A stretch of DNA of 25,349 nucleotides from an uncultured Collinsella sp. (lineage in GTDB: Bacteria; Actinomycetota; Coriobacteriia; Coriobacteriales; Coriobacteriaceae): contig CAUAWV010000035.1 in the NCBI GenBank assembly GCA_958433005.1, positions 1 to 25,349 on the forward strand, read 5' to 3'. This document shows, one piece after another, positions 10,126 to 17,843 of this stretch (within the stretch, counting starts at the first letter, position 1; each line of letters starts with the position of its first letter). The notes under the pieces were generated by a model. That model did no database searches and was not told where the DNA came from. It worked only from the letters and a program-made list of their open reading frames with translations. A program made the translations under genes and the position numbers.

Positions 10126-11442
10126 TTACTCGGAAGCAGCCTTCTCGGTCTTCCAGCCGTCGACGAAGGCATTCTTAACGTCGTCCCACTTGCTGTTGTC
10201 GGCAGCGTAGGCAATCAGAGCCTGCTTGAGGTTCTTCTTCCACTCCTCAGAGGGGATGTAGACGAAGTCCCAAGCGACGGTCTTCTTGCCGTCCTTGGCC
10301 ATGGCAACGGCCTGCTGCGAGAAGACGTTGTTGGTGTCCTTGGCGCTCTTGAACGGGGCGGTCAGACCCATCTTGTCGGCGATAATCGAGGTGGCGGTGT
10401 CAGAGGTGACGCACCAGTACATGAAGTCCTCGGTGGCCTTCTGGGCATCCTCGGAAGCCTGGGAGCTCACGCACCAGTAGTTCTCGCCGCCGGAGCACAG
10501 GCCCTGGTTCTCCTCGCCATCGACGCCGATGTAGATCGGCAGCATGCCGAGCTGGTCGTCGGTCATGCCAGCCTTGGTGAGGTCGGCATAGGCCCAAGAG
10601 CCGTTCTGGTAGAAGACGGTCTTGCCGGTTGCGAACTCGTTGGTGGCGTCGTCGCCGGTCTTGGAGGCAAGCTGCGAAGGATCGCAGGTGGAGTCAGTGA
10701 TGTACAGGTCGAAGATCTGCTTAAAGTTGTCGAGATACTCGCCCTTGATCTCGTCGTCCTCCTGGTTGTGCTCCTTCTCGAACTCGTAGTAGAGCGGGAG
10801 GTTGGCGAGGTGGGTGGTGTAGCGCCAGCTGGAGGAGTCATCCATACCGGCGGAAGTGAAGGCACCGTCAATGCCGAGCTCGTCCTTGCGGGCCTGGATG
10901 TCATCGGCGCAAGCCTTCAGCTTGTCGAAGGAGTTGATGTCCTCGGCCTTGTAGCCGGCCTTCTCGAGGAGCTCCTTGTTGTAGATGATGCCGTAGCTCT
11001 CCTGAACCCAGTCGATACCCAGATCCTTGCCGTCGGACTGCAGCGCCAGGGAGTCGTCGATGAGCTCGCCGCGGAGCTTGGTGTCGGAAAGATCGGCGCA
11101 GTAGTCCTTCCAGTTCTTAAGGCCGGTGGGGCCGTTGACCTGGAACAGCGTCGGAGCGGAGCTCTTGGACATCTCGGACTTGAGCTTCTCCTCGTAGGTG
11201 TTGGAGGCGGCGGTCACGATCTTGACCTCGACGCCCTTCTCCTTCTTGTACGCCTTGGCGATCTCCTTCCACTCCTTGTCGACCTCAGGCTTAAATTGGA
11301 GGAAGTAGACCTCGGCAGCGTCACCAGAAGCAGAGGAGCCGGAGCCGGCAGAACCACCACAGCCCACGAGACCCAGACCAAGAACCGCAGCCGCGGAGCC
11401 AGCGAAGCCCAGGAACTGCCTTCTGCTCATTTCGTTCTTCAT
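10126..11442 (-). CDS. ABC sugar-binding lipoprotein (family 1)
   Basis: The 438-residue extracellular receptor captures the sugar for the two permeases. The N-terminus has a twin-arginine motif SRRQFLG (R7-R8), a hydrophobic core and a lipobox LVGC with C28, so it is predicted to be a lipoprotein possibly exported by Tat. The mature part starts with a Gly/Ser linker and shows features of the SBP_bac_1 fold, including ESYGIIYNKELLEKAGY near 110-130 and FATGKTVFYQNGSWAYADL near 260-280. It resembles MsmE/MalE-like proteins, but ligand specificity is not readable. The upstream in-frame GTG at 11460 is rejected: AAAGGGTGG lies six bases before ATG 11442, which gives a normal signal peptide. It is the first gene of the operon, downstream of two TreR-type operator candidates. 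Confidence 0.92.
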   Translation of the reverse strand: MKNEMSRRQFLGFAGSAAAVLGLGLVGCGGSAGSGSSASGDAAEVYFLQFKPEVDKEWKEIAKAYKKEKGVEVKIVTAASNTYEEKLKSEMSKSSAPTLFQVNGPTGLKNWKDYCADLSDTKLRGELIDDSLALQSDGKDLGIDWVQESYGIIYNKELLEKAGYKAEDINSFDKLKACADDIQARKDELGIDGAFTSAGMDDSSSWRYTTHLANLPLYYEFEKEHNQEDDEIKGEYLDNFKQIFDLYITDSTCDPSQLASKTGDDATNEFATGKTVFYQNGSWAYADLTKAGMTDDQLGMLPIYIGVDGEENQGLCSGGENYWCVSSQASEDAQKATEDFMYWCVTSDTATSIIADKMGLTAPFKSAKDTNNVFSQQAVAMAKDGKKTVAWDFVYIPSEEWKKNLKQALIAYAADNSKWDDVKNAFVDGWKTEKAASE

Positions 11443-11655
11443 TACAATCCACCCTTTCACACCGTGGCGGCACCCTTTGCCGCCGCCTTCGGAGATTGGC
11501 TCGGGGACTTTGCCCCTTTTGCTGATTTGTACAATACGCTATTTGGCTAGTTGTTTGAACAAGTATTACTAGAGCGGTAGAAAAACTTCGGTGAACGGTA
11601 ATTTCAACTTGATACTTGACAAGTTTTGTATAAACAATTACTTGTTATCGAATGC
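11443..11655 (-). promoter_or_regulatory. Control region of the ABC importer operon with operator candidates
   Basis: TTGTATAAACAA (11626-11637) contains GTATAAAC, a full match to the HutC/TreR consensus GTNTANAC, and is close to the known Bacillus TreR operator TTGTATATACAA. TTGTTTGAACAA (11551-11562) is a perfect inverted repeat (TTGTT-tg-AACAA) that misses the consensus by one base. Next to the first site are a palindrome ACTTGACAAGT (11614-11624) and TTGTACAA (11527-11534), which could be sites for a second regulator. I could not settle -35 and -10 boxes. Confidence 0.55.
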
Positions 11656-11710
11656 AGAGAAAACGCCCGGTCAAGCCGATGCATCGTCGGTTTGACCGGG
11701 CGTTTTCTCT
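11656..11710 (-). terminator. Terminator of the GntR-family regulator gene
   Basis: A 19-bp perfect stem is formed by 11656-11674 (AGAGAAAACGCCCGGTCAA) and its reverse complement at 11692-11710, with a further short GATGCATC pairing in the loop. On the minus strand it ends in GTTTTCTCT. It separates the regulator from the ABC operon control region and could stop transcripts in both directions. Confidence 0.85.
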
Positions 11711-11748
11711 TTGAGGACATGAGTCTCGTCAGGCTGCGAGCTAGCCGG

Positions 11749-12468
11749 CTATCGCTTGGAGTTGACGCGGTAGTGGAAGATCTCGGGATGCGTGCGGGCA
11801 TGCGTGACCTCGAACAAGATGCCGTCCGAGGTGTACGACTGGCTCTCCATAACGGCGACGCAGTTGTACTTGCCAAGGTCCAAGTAGCTGCAGTCCTCAT
11901 CGTTGGCGAGCTCGACACTCACCGTACGACGGCTCGCCATCACTTTGACGCCGCGCTTGTGCTCCAGATAGCCGTAGATAGAATCCGCCGCGATCTCGGG
12001 GGTCAGGCCCTTGGCGATCGACTCCAAAAAGTAGCCGTGGTCCACCTGGCGCGCGCTGCCGTTGAGGCTTCGGACACGCACGACGCGAATCAGCTCCTCG
12101 CCCACCTTAAAGCCAAGGCGGCGCGACAGTTGCTCAGTGCAAATCAAATGTTCAAAAGACTTGACCTCGGTCGATGCGACGGCATTGTTGCGTTTTGCGA
12201 ACTCGCCAAACGACTCAACCTCTTCGAGTGCGCCCAGCATGTCGGTTTCGCCCTTAAGCCAAATAACGCGCACGCCCTTACCGTGTATAGGCTGCACAAA
12301 CATCTGGTCGGCCAGCATGCTCAAGGCACGTCGAACGGTATTGCGCGTGCAGCCAAACTCCGCGGTCAGCTCGGCTTCGGTTGGCAGCATCTCCTGAAAC
12401 GCATAGGTCCCGTTGATGATGCGCGAACGGATCTCGCGGTAGATTCCTTCGTAAATCGCTTTTGGCAT
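11749..12468 (-). CDS. GntR-family regulator with UTRA domain, TreR-like
   Basis: The 239-residue protein has an N-terminal winged helix (residues about 5-70, with LPTEAELTAEFGCTRNTVRRAL as its core and IHGKGVRV as the wing) and a C-terminal UTRA effector domain (about 90-235, with SIYGYLEHKRGVKV). The whole layout resembles Bacillus TreR, whose effector is trehalose 6-phosphate; the effector here is unknown but a sugar phosphate is plausible given the PTS next door. AGAGGTGA lies four bases before ATG 12468. It is divergent from the PTS gene and has its own terminator. Sites matching the HutC-group consensus occur in its own promoter region, the ABC operon region and upstream of malQ, which suggests a regulator of the whole alpha-glucoside locus. 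Confidence 0.9.
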   Translation of the reverse strand: MPKAIYEGIYREIRSRIINGTYAFQEMLPTEAELTAEFGCTRNTVRRALSMLADQMFVQPIHGKGVRVIWLKGETDMLGALEEVESFGEFAKRNNAVASTEVKSFEHLICTEQLSRRLGFKVGEELIRVVRVRSLNGSARQVDHGYFLESIAKGLTPEIAADSIYGYLEHKRGVKVMASRRTVSVELANDEDCSYLDLGKYNCVAVMESQSYTSDGILFEVTHARTHPEIFHYRVNSKR

Positions 12469-12520
12469 GATTTCACCTCTAATGAATATGTATGGCTAGG
12501 CACGATAGCATTTCTTTGGG

Positions 12521-12530
12521 TTGTTTAAAC
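12521..12530. promoter_or_regulatory. Operator candidate upstream of the regulator gene
   Basis: TTGTTTAAAC contains GTTTAAAC, a match to GTNTANAC. It lies 53 bases before the regulator start and suggests self-control. Confidence 0.55.
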
Positions 12531-12629
12531 CGTCTATCGGCAAAGCACCGATTATTAACTGTCAACGGCGCCCGTGATGCTCCAATCGATTCGAATCAAA
12601 ACCAACAATGCGGCGAACGCTCACTCCCC

Positions 12630-12652
12630 TACAATTAACTCATTGTTTAAAC
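12630..12652 (+). promoter_or_regulatory. PTS promoter -10 and operator candidate
   Basis: TACAAT (12630-12635) is a good -10 box, and TTGTTTAAAC (12643-12652), identical to the site at 12521, would overlap the transcription start. No clear -35 is seen. Confidence 0.5.
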
Positions 12653-12695
12653 GTTCCACCGCAGACACGGCGGGCTTATGGTCGAGAGGCAGAAT

Positions 12696-15146
12696 ATGCT
12701 GCAAAAAATCCAACGCTTTGGCGGGGCCATGTTCGCGCCCGCCATGCTGTTTTCTATATCAGGCCTCATGGTCGGCATCTCCGCCCTCGCCACGACCGTA
12801 GACATCGTCGGCGACCTCGCCGTATACGGAACCCCTTGGTACGTTTTCTGGACCATCATCCAGCGCGGCTCGTGGACGGTCTTTAAACGTCTCCCGCTCC
12901 TTTTTGCCGTAGCGCTGCCTATCGGTCTTGCCCAAAAGCAACCGGCACGCTGCTGCCTCGAGGCACTCGTGGCCTATTTTGCCTATTGCTTCTTTTTGAG
13001 CGAGATCATTAAGCTGAGCGGAGACAACCTTGGGCTTAAGTACCCATCATCTTTGACCCCCGCCAGCGGTATCACCGTCATCGACGGCATCAAGACGCTC
13101 GACACCGGCATTATCGGCCCGCTGGCGGTATCGGCAACCGTCGTCGCCATCCATGACCGCTTCTACGATGCCAAGGTTCCCGATTGGCTCGGCACCTTCT
13201 CGGGTTCCTCGCTGGTCTACCTCATCAGCTTTTTTGCCGTGTTTGCCCTTGCCGCCATCTCGGCCGCCATCGTGCCCTTCGCATACGCTGTGACCGAAAC
13301 GCTGCGCCACGCACTTGCGGGCGTCGGCCCCTTCGGCGTGGGCATCTTTGTGTTTTTGGAGCGAGCACTCGAGCCCATGGGGCTGCACCATCTGCTCTAT
13401 ATGCCCATCTATTACGACAATCTGGTCATTCACGACGGTATTTACGCCACGTGGACCAACCTGCTCCCCATTCTCTCCCATAGCACGCGCCCTTTAAATG
13501 AACTTGCGCCCTGGGCAGGTTTTACCGCCACCGGCTGGGGCAAGCTCTTTGGCCTTCCCGCCATCGCGGCAGCATTCTATTTCACCGCCAAACCCGAACG
13601 CCGCGCCGGCCTTAAGGTCATCCTTTTGCCCGCCATCGTCGCCTCGGTGGTCTGCGGTGTCACCGAGCCGCTCGAGTTTCTCTTTATGTTCACCTATCCT
13701 GGACTCTTTTTGCTCTACGCCGTCCTATCCTCCTGCCTTGCCATGACCATGAACTTCTTTGGCATCGTCGGCATCTTCTCGGGCGGTCTCATGGAAATGA
13801 CGGCCTTCAACTTCATCCCACTCATGCGAATGCATGCCGGCTCCTACCTTTTGGCGCTCGGTATCGGTCTTGCCTTTAGCCTCATCTTTTTTGTTAGTTT
13901 TCGAGCACTCATCTTGGTCTATGACCTTAAGACGCCGGGCCGCGAGGATCATGTCTCCAATCGCGCGGCAATCGATCGTTTAACGGGAAGCGGCTTTGCC
14001 AAAGAGCAATCTCCCAATGGCGAGGTCAGTATTCAATCCGATCAAGATCACGTCCTCGCCGAGCGGGTAATTCAGCTTTTAGGTGGCGTTGGCAATATCG
14101 TGGGCGCAACCAACTGCGCCACGCGCCTGCGCGTCGAGGTCGCAGACCCTTCCATCGTTGCAGATAATGCGTCGTTTGTCGCGGTGGGCGCCAAGGGCCT
14201 CATCATTACGGGCAAGACCGCCCAGGTGATTATTGGCATCTCCGTTCCCCGCGTCAAAGAGCATTTTGACCAGATCATGGGCCTCGAGCCGGGATTTGTG
14301 TCCACCACCTCGGCCTCCCCTGCCGTCAGCGCAGCCCATAAGCGCGGCGATATCTGCTTCTTCGATATCGACGGAACACTCGCCTGGCAAGACCCTCGAG
14401 TGGCACAAGAGCTTCCCGAGAGCGAGCGAGACCTCTCCCCCTATCCCAATGAAGCGGTCTCGCAAGCCATCCGTGATTTTGTCGCCAAGGGCAATATGGC
14501 GTTTATCTGCACAGGGCGCACGCTGAGCTGCATCCATCCAAAGCTGCTCGAGCTGCCCTGGACCGGCATCGTCTGCCTCGCGGGTGGCTATGTCGAACTT
14601 GAGGGACACGTGATTCGCGATTTGGCGATGACGCCCGGCATGCTGCAGCGCCTTGCTCCCATTCTTGAGCAATCGGACGAAGTGATTCGTTTTGAGGGAC
14701 TCAATGGCGTCGTTCGCATGAGTGCCGATGCGCCCGACGCTCCGGGATACGCCCGCACCGTGGGCGATGCAATTACGCAGCTGCAACATTACAGCGCCTA
14801 CAAGATCTTAATGTCCACGTCGCTTGCCAACCGCATCGCTCAGGATCAAGCGTTTGAGCCGCTGCTCTGCTTTAACGAGCTCGAGCTCGAAGTGACCGAG
14901 ATTTCGCCTCGCGAATGCACCAAGCGCGAGGGTATCCAGTCCGTACTCGACGCCCTCGATCCCCACCACGGAACCGTATACGGCATCGGCGACGCCAGCA
15001 ATGACGTCTCGCTGATGAACGCCGTCGATGTCGGTATCGCCATGGGCAATGCGCCGGACTTCCTCAAGGAAAAGGCCGACTATGTCACCGACAGCATCGA
15101 CCACGACGGCGTCGTCACCGCGCTCGAACACTTTGGGCTTATCTAG
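12696..15146 (+). CDS. MalP/GlvC-like PTS EIICB permease fused to a HAD phosphatase
   Basis: The 816-residue protein has three parts. Residues 1-430 are an EIIC membrane domain of the alpha-glucoside/glucose family; the start MLQKIQRFGGAMFAPAML and the TEP motif (323-325) closely resemble Bacillus maltose permease MalP. Residues about 448-529 are EIIB with phospho-accepting C474 in GATNCATRLRVEV. Residues about 550-816 are a complete Cof-type HAD domain: nucleophile D557 and D559 in FDIDGT, K743, and D766/N769/D770 in GDASNDVSLM. No EIIA domain is present, so it must be supplied elsewhere. MalP-type permeases usually end after EIIB at about 525-540 residues. The start at ATG 12696 is preferred over ATG 12678 because GAGAGG lies six bases upstream and it gives the family N-terminus. 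The phosphatase probably acts on the imported sugar phosphate, by inference. Confidence 0.93.
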   Translation: MLQKIQRFGGAMFAPAMLFSISGLMVGISALATTVDIVGDLAVYGTPWYVFWTIIQRGSWTVFKRLPLLFAVALPIGLAQKQPARCCLEALVAYFAYCFFLSEIIKLSGDNLGLKYPSSLTPASGITVIDGIKTLDTGIIGPLAVSATVVAIHDRFYDAKVPDWLGTFSGSSLVYLISFFAVFALAAISAAIVPFAYAVTETLRHALAGVGPFGVGIFVFLERALEPMGLHHLLYMPIYYDNLVIHDGIYATWTNLLPILSHSTRPLNELAPWAGFTATGWGKLFGLPAIAAAFYFTAKPERRAGLKVILLPAIVASVVCGVTEPLEFLFMFTYPGLFLLYAVLSSCLAMTMNFFGIVGIFSGGLMEMTAFNFIPLMRMHAGSYLLALGIGLAFSLIFFVSFRALILVYDLKTPGREDHVSNRAAIDRLTGSGFAKEQSPNGEVSIQSDQDHVLAERVIQLLGGVGNIVGATNCATRLRVEVADPSIVADNASFVAVGAKGLIITGKTAQVIIGISVPRVKEHFDQIMGLEPGFVSTTSASPAVSAAHKRGDICFFDIDGTLAWQDPRVAQELPESERDLSPYPNEAVSQAIRDFVAKGNMAFICTGRTLSCIHPKLLELPWTGIVCLAGGYVELEGHVIRDLAMTPGMLQRLAPILEQSDEVIRFEGLNGVVRMSADAPDAPGYARTVGDAITQLQHYSAYKILMSTSLANRIAQDQAFEPLLCFNELELEVTEISPRECTKREGIQSVLDALDPHHGTVYGIGDASNDVSLMNAVDVGIAMGNAPDFLKEKADYVTDSIDHDGVVTALEHFGLI

Positions 15147-15261
15147 CCAAGCCCCTACCGCACTTGCGGCCGCATGGACCAATCGTCTTCAACCGCCGCG
15201 CTCGACGCCCTAATGTGGCAATATGTTGTCTGCATAATGCAACGATGCAACCTATCAAAGA

Positions 15262-16287
15262 ATGCGAGAACCCGTGTCCAGTCCGTTTACCAGCTTTTTA
15301 GCCCAGCACTTTGACCAGATTAACGACTATCTGGCCACGTTCTTTGACGGACAGGCGACTTCCGCCGATATCGAGCGCTACCTGTATACCCCGCTCTCGG
15401 CATTTACGGCAAACGCTGGCAAGCGCCACCGCCCGCTCATCTGCATGCTCGCCGCCACTGCGGTAGGCGGCAGCTTTGAGAGCGCCCGCAGCGCAGCGGC
15501 GGCCATCGAGCACTTTCAGTCGGGCGCACTCATCCACGACGACATCGCCGACAACGGGCAGATTCGTCGCGGCAAGCCCTGCATGCACCTTACCGAGGGC
15601 ACCGGTCTTGCCATCAACTGCGGTGACCTGGCGCTCACCATGGTCACCAAGACGGTTCTCGACGACCCCACACTCAACGCAGACGTGAAGCTTCACGTGC
15701 TCCACGAGCTTACCGAGATGATCGTCCGTACCATCGAGGGCCAAGCGCTCGACCTGGGCTGGGTCCGCGACGAGCGCTTTGACATTTCGGTCGACGATTA
15801 TCTGGACATGGCGACGCACAAGACCGCGTACTACAGCGGAGCGACGCCGCTTGCCGCCGGAGCCATTATCGGCGGCGGCAGCGAAGAGCAGATTGAGGCA
15901 CTGCGCGCCTTTGGGCTGCACACGGGCCTTGCCTTCCAGATTCAAGACGACCTGCTCAACTTGATCGGCACCAAGGAGGCCGCCAACAAGGACTTCCGCA
16001 CCGATATCACCGAGGGCAAGCGCACCCTCGTTGCCGTGCATGCCCTGTCAGACAAGCGCTATCACGACGAGATCGAGGCAATCCTTTCCTCGGGCACCGA
16101 GGACCCTGCGCAGCTCGCACGCGCCGTGGAGATCTTCCAGGAGACCGGCTCCATCGATTACGCCCACACCTATGCGCTCGACCTGACCGCTAAGGCCAAG
16201 GCCGCTATCGAAGGCGTCGAGCTCGACCCGCATGCGCGCGAGCTCTTCCTCTCAATGGCAGATTTCTTTGTGGAGCGTCTTAACTAG
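15262..16287 (+). CDS. Polyprenyl (isoprenyl) diphosphate synthase
   Basis: The 341-residue trans-prenyltransferase adds isopentenyl diphosphate to an allylic diphosphate to make a prenyl chain, for example for a quinone side chain. The substrate region KRHRP is at 54-58. The first Asp-rich motif is HDDIADN with D93, D94 and D97, followed by RRG at 102-104. K187 lies in HKTAYYSG. The second motif reads DDLLN (229-233), with Asn where DDxxD is usual. Chain length cannot be read from this. ATG 15262 has only a weak ribosome site; GTG 15274, preceded by CGAGAA, would give a protein starting VSSPFTSF and is a real alternative. It stands alone, with 115 bases before it and no obvious terminator after it. 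Confidence 0.88.
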   Translation: MREPVSSPFTSFLAQHFDQINDYLATFFDGQATSADIERYLYTPLSAFTANAGKRHRPLICMLAATAVGGSFESARSAAAAIEHFQSGALIHDDIADNGQIRRGKPCMHLTEGTGLAINCGDLALTMVTKTVLDDPTLNADVKLHVLHELTEMIVRTIEGQALDLGWVRDERFDISVDDYLDMATHKTAYYSGATPLAAGAIIGGGSEEQIEALRAFGLHTGLAFQIQDDLLNLIGTKEAANKDFRTDITEGKRTLVAVHALSDKRYHDEIEAILSSGTEDPAQLARAVEIFQETGSIDYAHTYALDLTAKAKAAIEGVELDPHARELFLSMADFFVERLN

Positions 16288-16328
16288 CGGGGGTCATAAA
16301 ACCTGTGGGCAGCGAGTTTGGGTACAAG

Positions 16329-16358
16329 TTGCTACACTATTGAGTGCATGTTTATAAA
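16329..16358 (+). promoter_or_regulatory. Possible promoter of the peptidoglycan-binding protein gene
   Basis: TTGCTA (16329-16334) and TATAAA (16353-16358) are spaced by 18 bases, about 70 bases before the start codon. Confidence 0.4.
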
Positions 16359-16426
16359 TTGTCTCGCGTTGTCTATCCGACACACGCTCAAAATAGTACG
16401 AATGGTACGCCGAAAGGGGTTCGTTC

Positions 16427-17332
16427 ATGGAACCTATTACCACAGGCATGCAGGGAGCAGCCGTCGAGGACGTCCAGTCCCGCCTTCTGCAGCTCGGCTA
16501 TACAATCGATGACGCCGAGGTTGTCGACAAGCGCTTTGGCACCACCACCGAGCAGGCCGTCAGCACCTTCAGGCTCGACAGCGGCCTTGCTGCCGGTCAT
16601 GCCGTCGATATCCCCTGTTGGAGCGCCCTGGTCGACGCCTCGTATAAGCTGGGCGACCGCACCCTGTATCTTCGCATGCCCAATTTCCATGGCGCCGATG
16701 TGCAGGCCCTGCAGCGCGCTCTCAACGTTTTGGGCTTTGCCTGTGGCGAAGACGACGGCTACTTTGGTCCGCATACCGAGGCCGCCCTGCAGCAGTTCCA
16801 GGAAAATGTCGGCCTGTTTGCCGACGGCATGGCCTTCCAGGACACCTACGCCTACATCAACCGCCTGCACCATGTGTGGGAGGGCAAGCCCTCGGTCACC
16901 GAAGCCGAGTCCCGCATCGGTTTTGCTCGCGCCGCCAACGTGCTCGAGCGCTTCCAGATCGCCGTTATCGGTGAGGACCCCATCGCACGCAGCGTTGCTT
17001 CGCGCATGTGGAACATCGCCACGGCAACGACCGACAACAGCGGCATGATGCTCTGCGACTCCGAGGTCCCAACCGACGTTGACCTGGTGCTCGAGATCGC
17101 AAGCGACGAGCTGCCCGCCGACGCCGCGCCACGCGCCACGATTGCCCTCGCCGAGTGCCACAACCTGGCCCAGCGCATCCGCACCGCCAATGTCGCCGTG
17201 CAGCAGAAGCCGGCTCGCATTCGCATTGAGCTCACGGGCATGACGCGCTACAACGGCACCTTCACGGCCAGCGACGCGCAGACGCTCGCCGTACGCCTAC
17301 TCGATGGCGTTTGCGATGCCCTCGCAGATTAG
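16427..17332 (+). CDS. CwlM-like protein with two peptidoglycan-binding domains, no amidase site
   Basis: The 301-residue protein has two PG_binding_1 domains: about 4-66 (GMQGAAVEDVQSRLLQLGY) and about 82-147 (GADVQALQRALNVLGF, DDGYFGPHTEAALQQFQ). The order and linker LGDRTLYLRMPNFHG resemble mycobacterial CwlM, a cytoplasmic regulator of cell-wall synthesis that carries an Amidase_3 fold. Here residues 160-301 have about the place of that fold but show no zinc-binding His/Glu set, and there is no signal peptide. A non-catalytic, internal role in controlling wall synthesis is therefore likely, but the CwlM link is by motif only. AAAGGGG lies six bases before ATG 16427. tRNA-Gln follows after 38 bases and may share the transcript. 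Confidence 0.8.
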   Translation: MEPITTGMQGAAVEDVQSRLLQLGYTIDDAEVVDKRFGTTTEQAVSTFRLDSGLAAGHAVDIPCWSALVDASYKLGDRTLYLRMPNFHGADVQALQRALNVLGFACGEDDGYFGPHTEAALQQFQENVGLFADGMAFQDTYAYINRLHHVWEGKPSVTEAESRIGFARAANVLERFQIAVIGEDPIARSVASRMWNIATATTDNSGMMLCDSEVPTDVDLVLEIASDELPADAAPRATIALAECHNLAQRIRTANVAVQQKPARIRIELTGMTRYNGTFTASDAQTLAVRLLDGVCDALAD

Positions 17333-17370
17333 GTAAACTAGACGAGTTGCTTTTGGGCAACACCACACAT

Positions 17371-17445
17371 TGGGACGTAGTTCAACGGTAGAACTCCGGT
17401 TTTTGGTGCCGGCTGTTGGGGGTTCGAATCCCTCCGTCCCAGCCA
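17371..17445 (+). tRNA. tRNA-Gln (anticodon TTG)
   Basis: A full cloverleaf can be drawn: acceptor TGGGACG/CGTCCCA, D arm GTTC/GAAC, anticodon stem CCGGT/GCCGG with loop TTTTGGT reading TTG, and T arm with TTCGAAT. The discriminator G and an encoded CCA end at 17445. Confidence 0.97.
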
Positions 17446-17454
17446 TTAAAACTG

Positions 17455-17492
17455 AGCGCCCTAAGCCCATAACGGCCCAGGGCGCTTTCTTG
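17455..17492 (+). terminator. Terminator after tRNA-Gln
   Basis: AGCGCCCT (17455-17462) pairs with AGGGCGCT (17479-17486) and is followed by TTCTTGT; it would end the tRNA transcript. Confidence 0.75.
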
Positions 17493-17499
17493 TGGGCAA

Positions 17500-17616
17500 G
17501 CGGAGGAATTCGAGCCCGCAAGGGTGCGGAGCTGAGGAAACGCGAAGCGTTTTCCAGCGCAGCACGCAAGGAGCGAAGCGACGCAGCGGGGCGCGGCCGC
17601 CGACCAGGCGGACGCG
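17500..17616. repeat. GC-rich repeat, copy A, with internal insertion
   Basis: It begins GCGGAGGAATTCGAGCCCGC, which is close to the reverse complement of a tRNA T arm, and contains at 17572-17602 a 31-base block identical to copy B. Between the two parts it carries about 46 extra bases that include a hairpin GGAAACGC/GCGTTTTCC. No gene is seen in it. Confidence 0.8.
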
Positions 17617-17632
17617 GAATCCCTCCGTCCCA
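17617..17632 (+). repeat. Copy of the tRNA-Gln 3' end
   Basis: GAATCCCTCCGTCCCA repeats exactly the T-arm/acceptor end of tRNA-Gln (17426-17441), 191 bases downstream. Such duplications are left by tRNA-targeted integration or by loss of a neighbouring tRNA copy; no integrase gene is present. Confidence 0.7.
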
Positions 17633-17681
17633 CACCAGCCAAGAGCCCCTCACGTCAAGCAAATCGAGCCAACGCCGCCAA

Positions 17682-17750
17682 GCGGAGGGATTCGAACCCG
17701 CAAGGGAGCGAAGCGACGCAGCGGGGCGCGGCCGCCGCAGGCAGACGCGG
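17682..17750. repeat. GC-rich repeat, copy B
   Basis: It begins GCGGAGGGATTCGAACCCGC and shares the 31-base block at 17707-17737 with copy A. The beginning contains the reverse complement of the tRNA T-arm sequence TTCGAATCCCTCC. Confidence 0.8.
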
Positions 17751-17810
17751 TGCCGGCACCTGGGGGCGCTCCTAAGTGCCGGCATTATAGGAACGTCCCC
17801 AAGTGCCGGC
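17749..17810. repeat. Palindrome and hairpin block with repeated AAGTGCCGGC
   Basis: GGTGCCGGCACC (17749-17760) is a perfect 12-bp palindrome. Positions 17761-17774 and 17788-17801 form a 14-base stem with one mismatch and one wobble pair. AAGTGCCGGC occurs at 17774-17783, in the loop, and again at 17801-17810. Confidence 0.7.
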
Positions 17811-17843
17811 TCGGGACTATTTTCGAGGACCCTCCGAAGGACT

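Noticed and set aside
12696..15146. Frameshift or assembly fusion of two separate genes (PTS and HAD)
   Set aside because: The frame is continuous through a linker of about 20 residues with no internal ribosome site followed by a start codon at the HAD boundary; a true fusion is the simplest reading.
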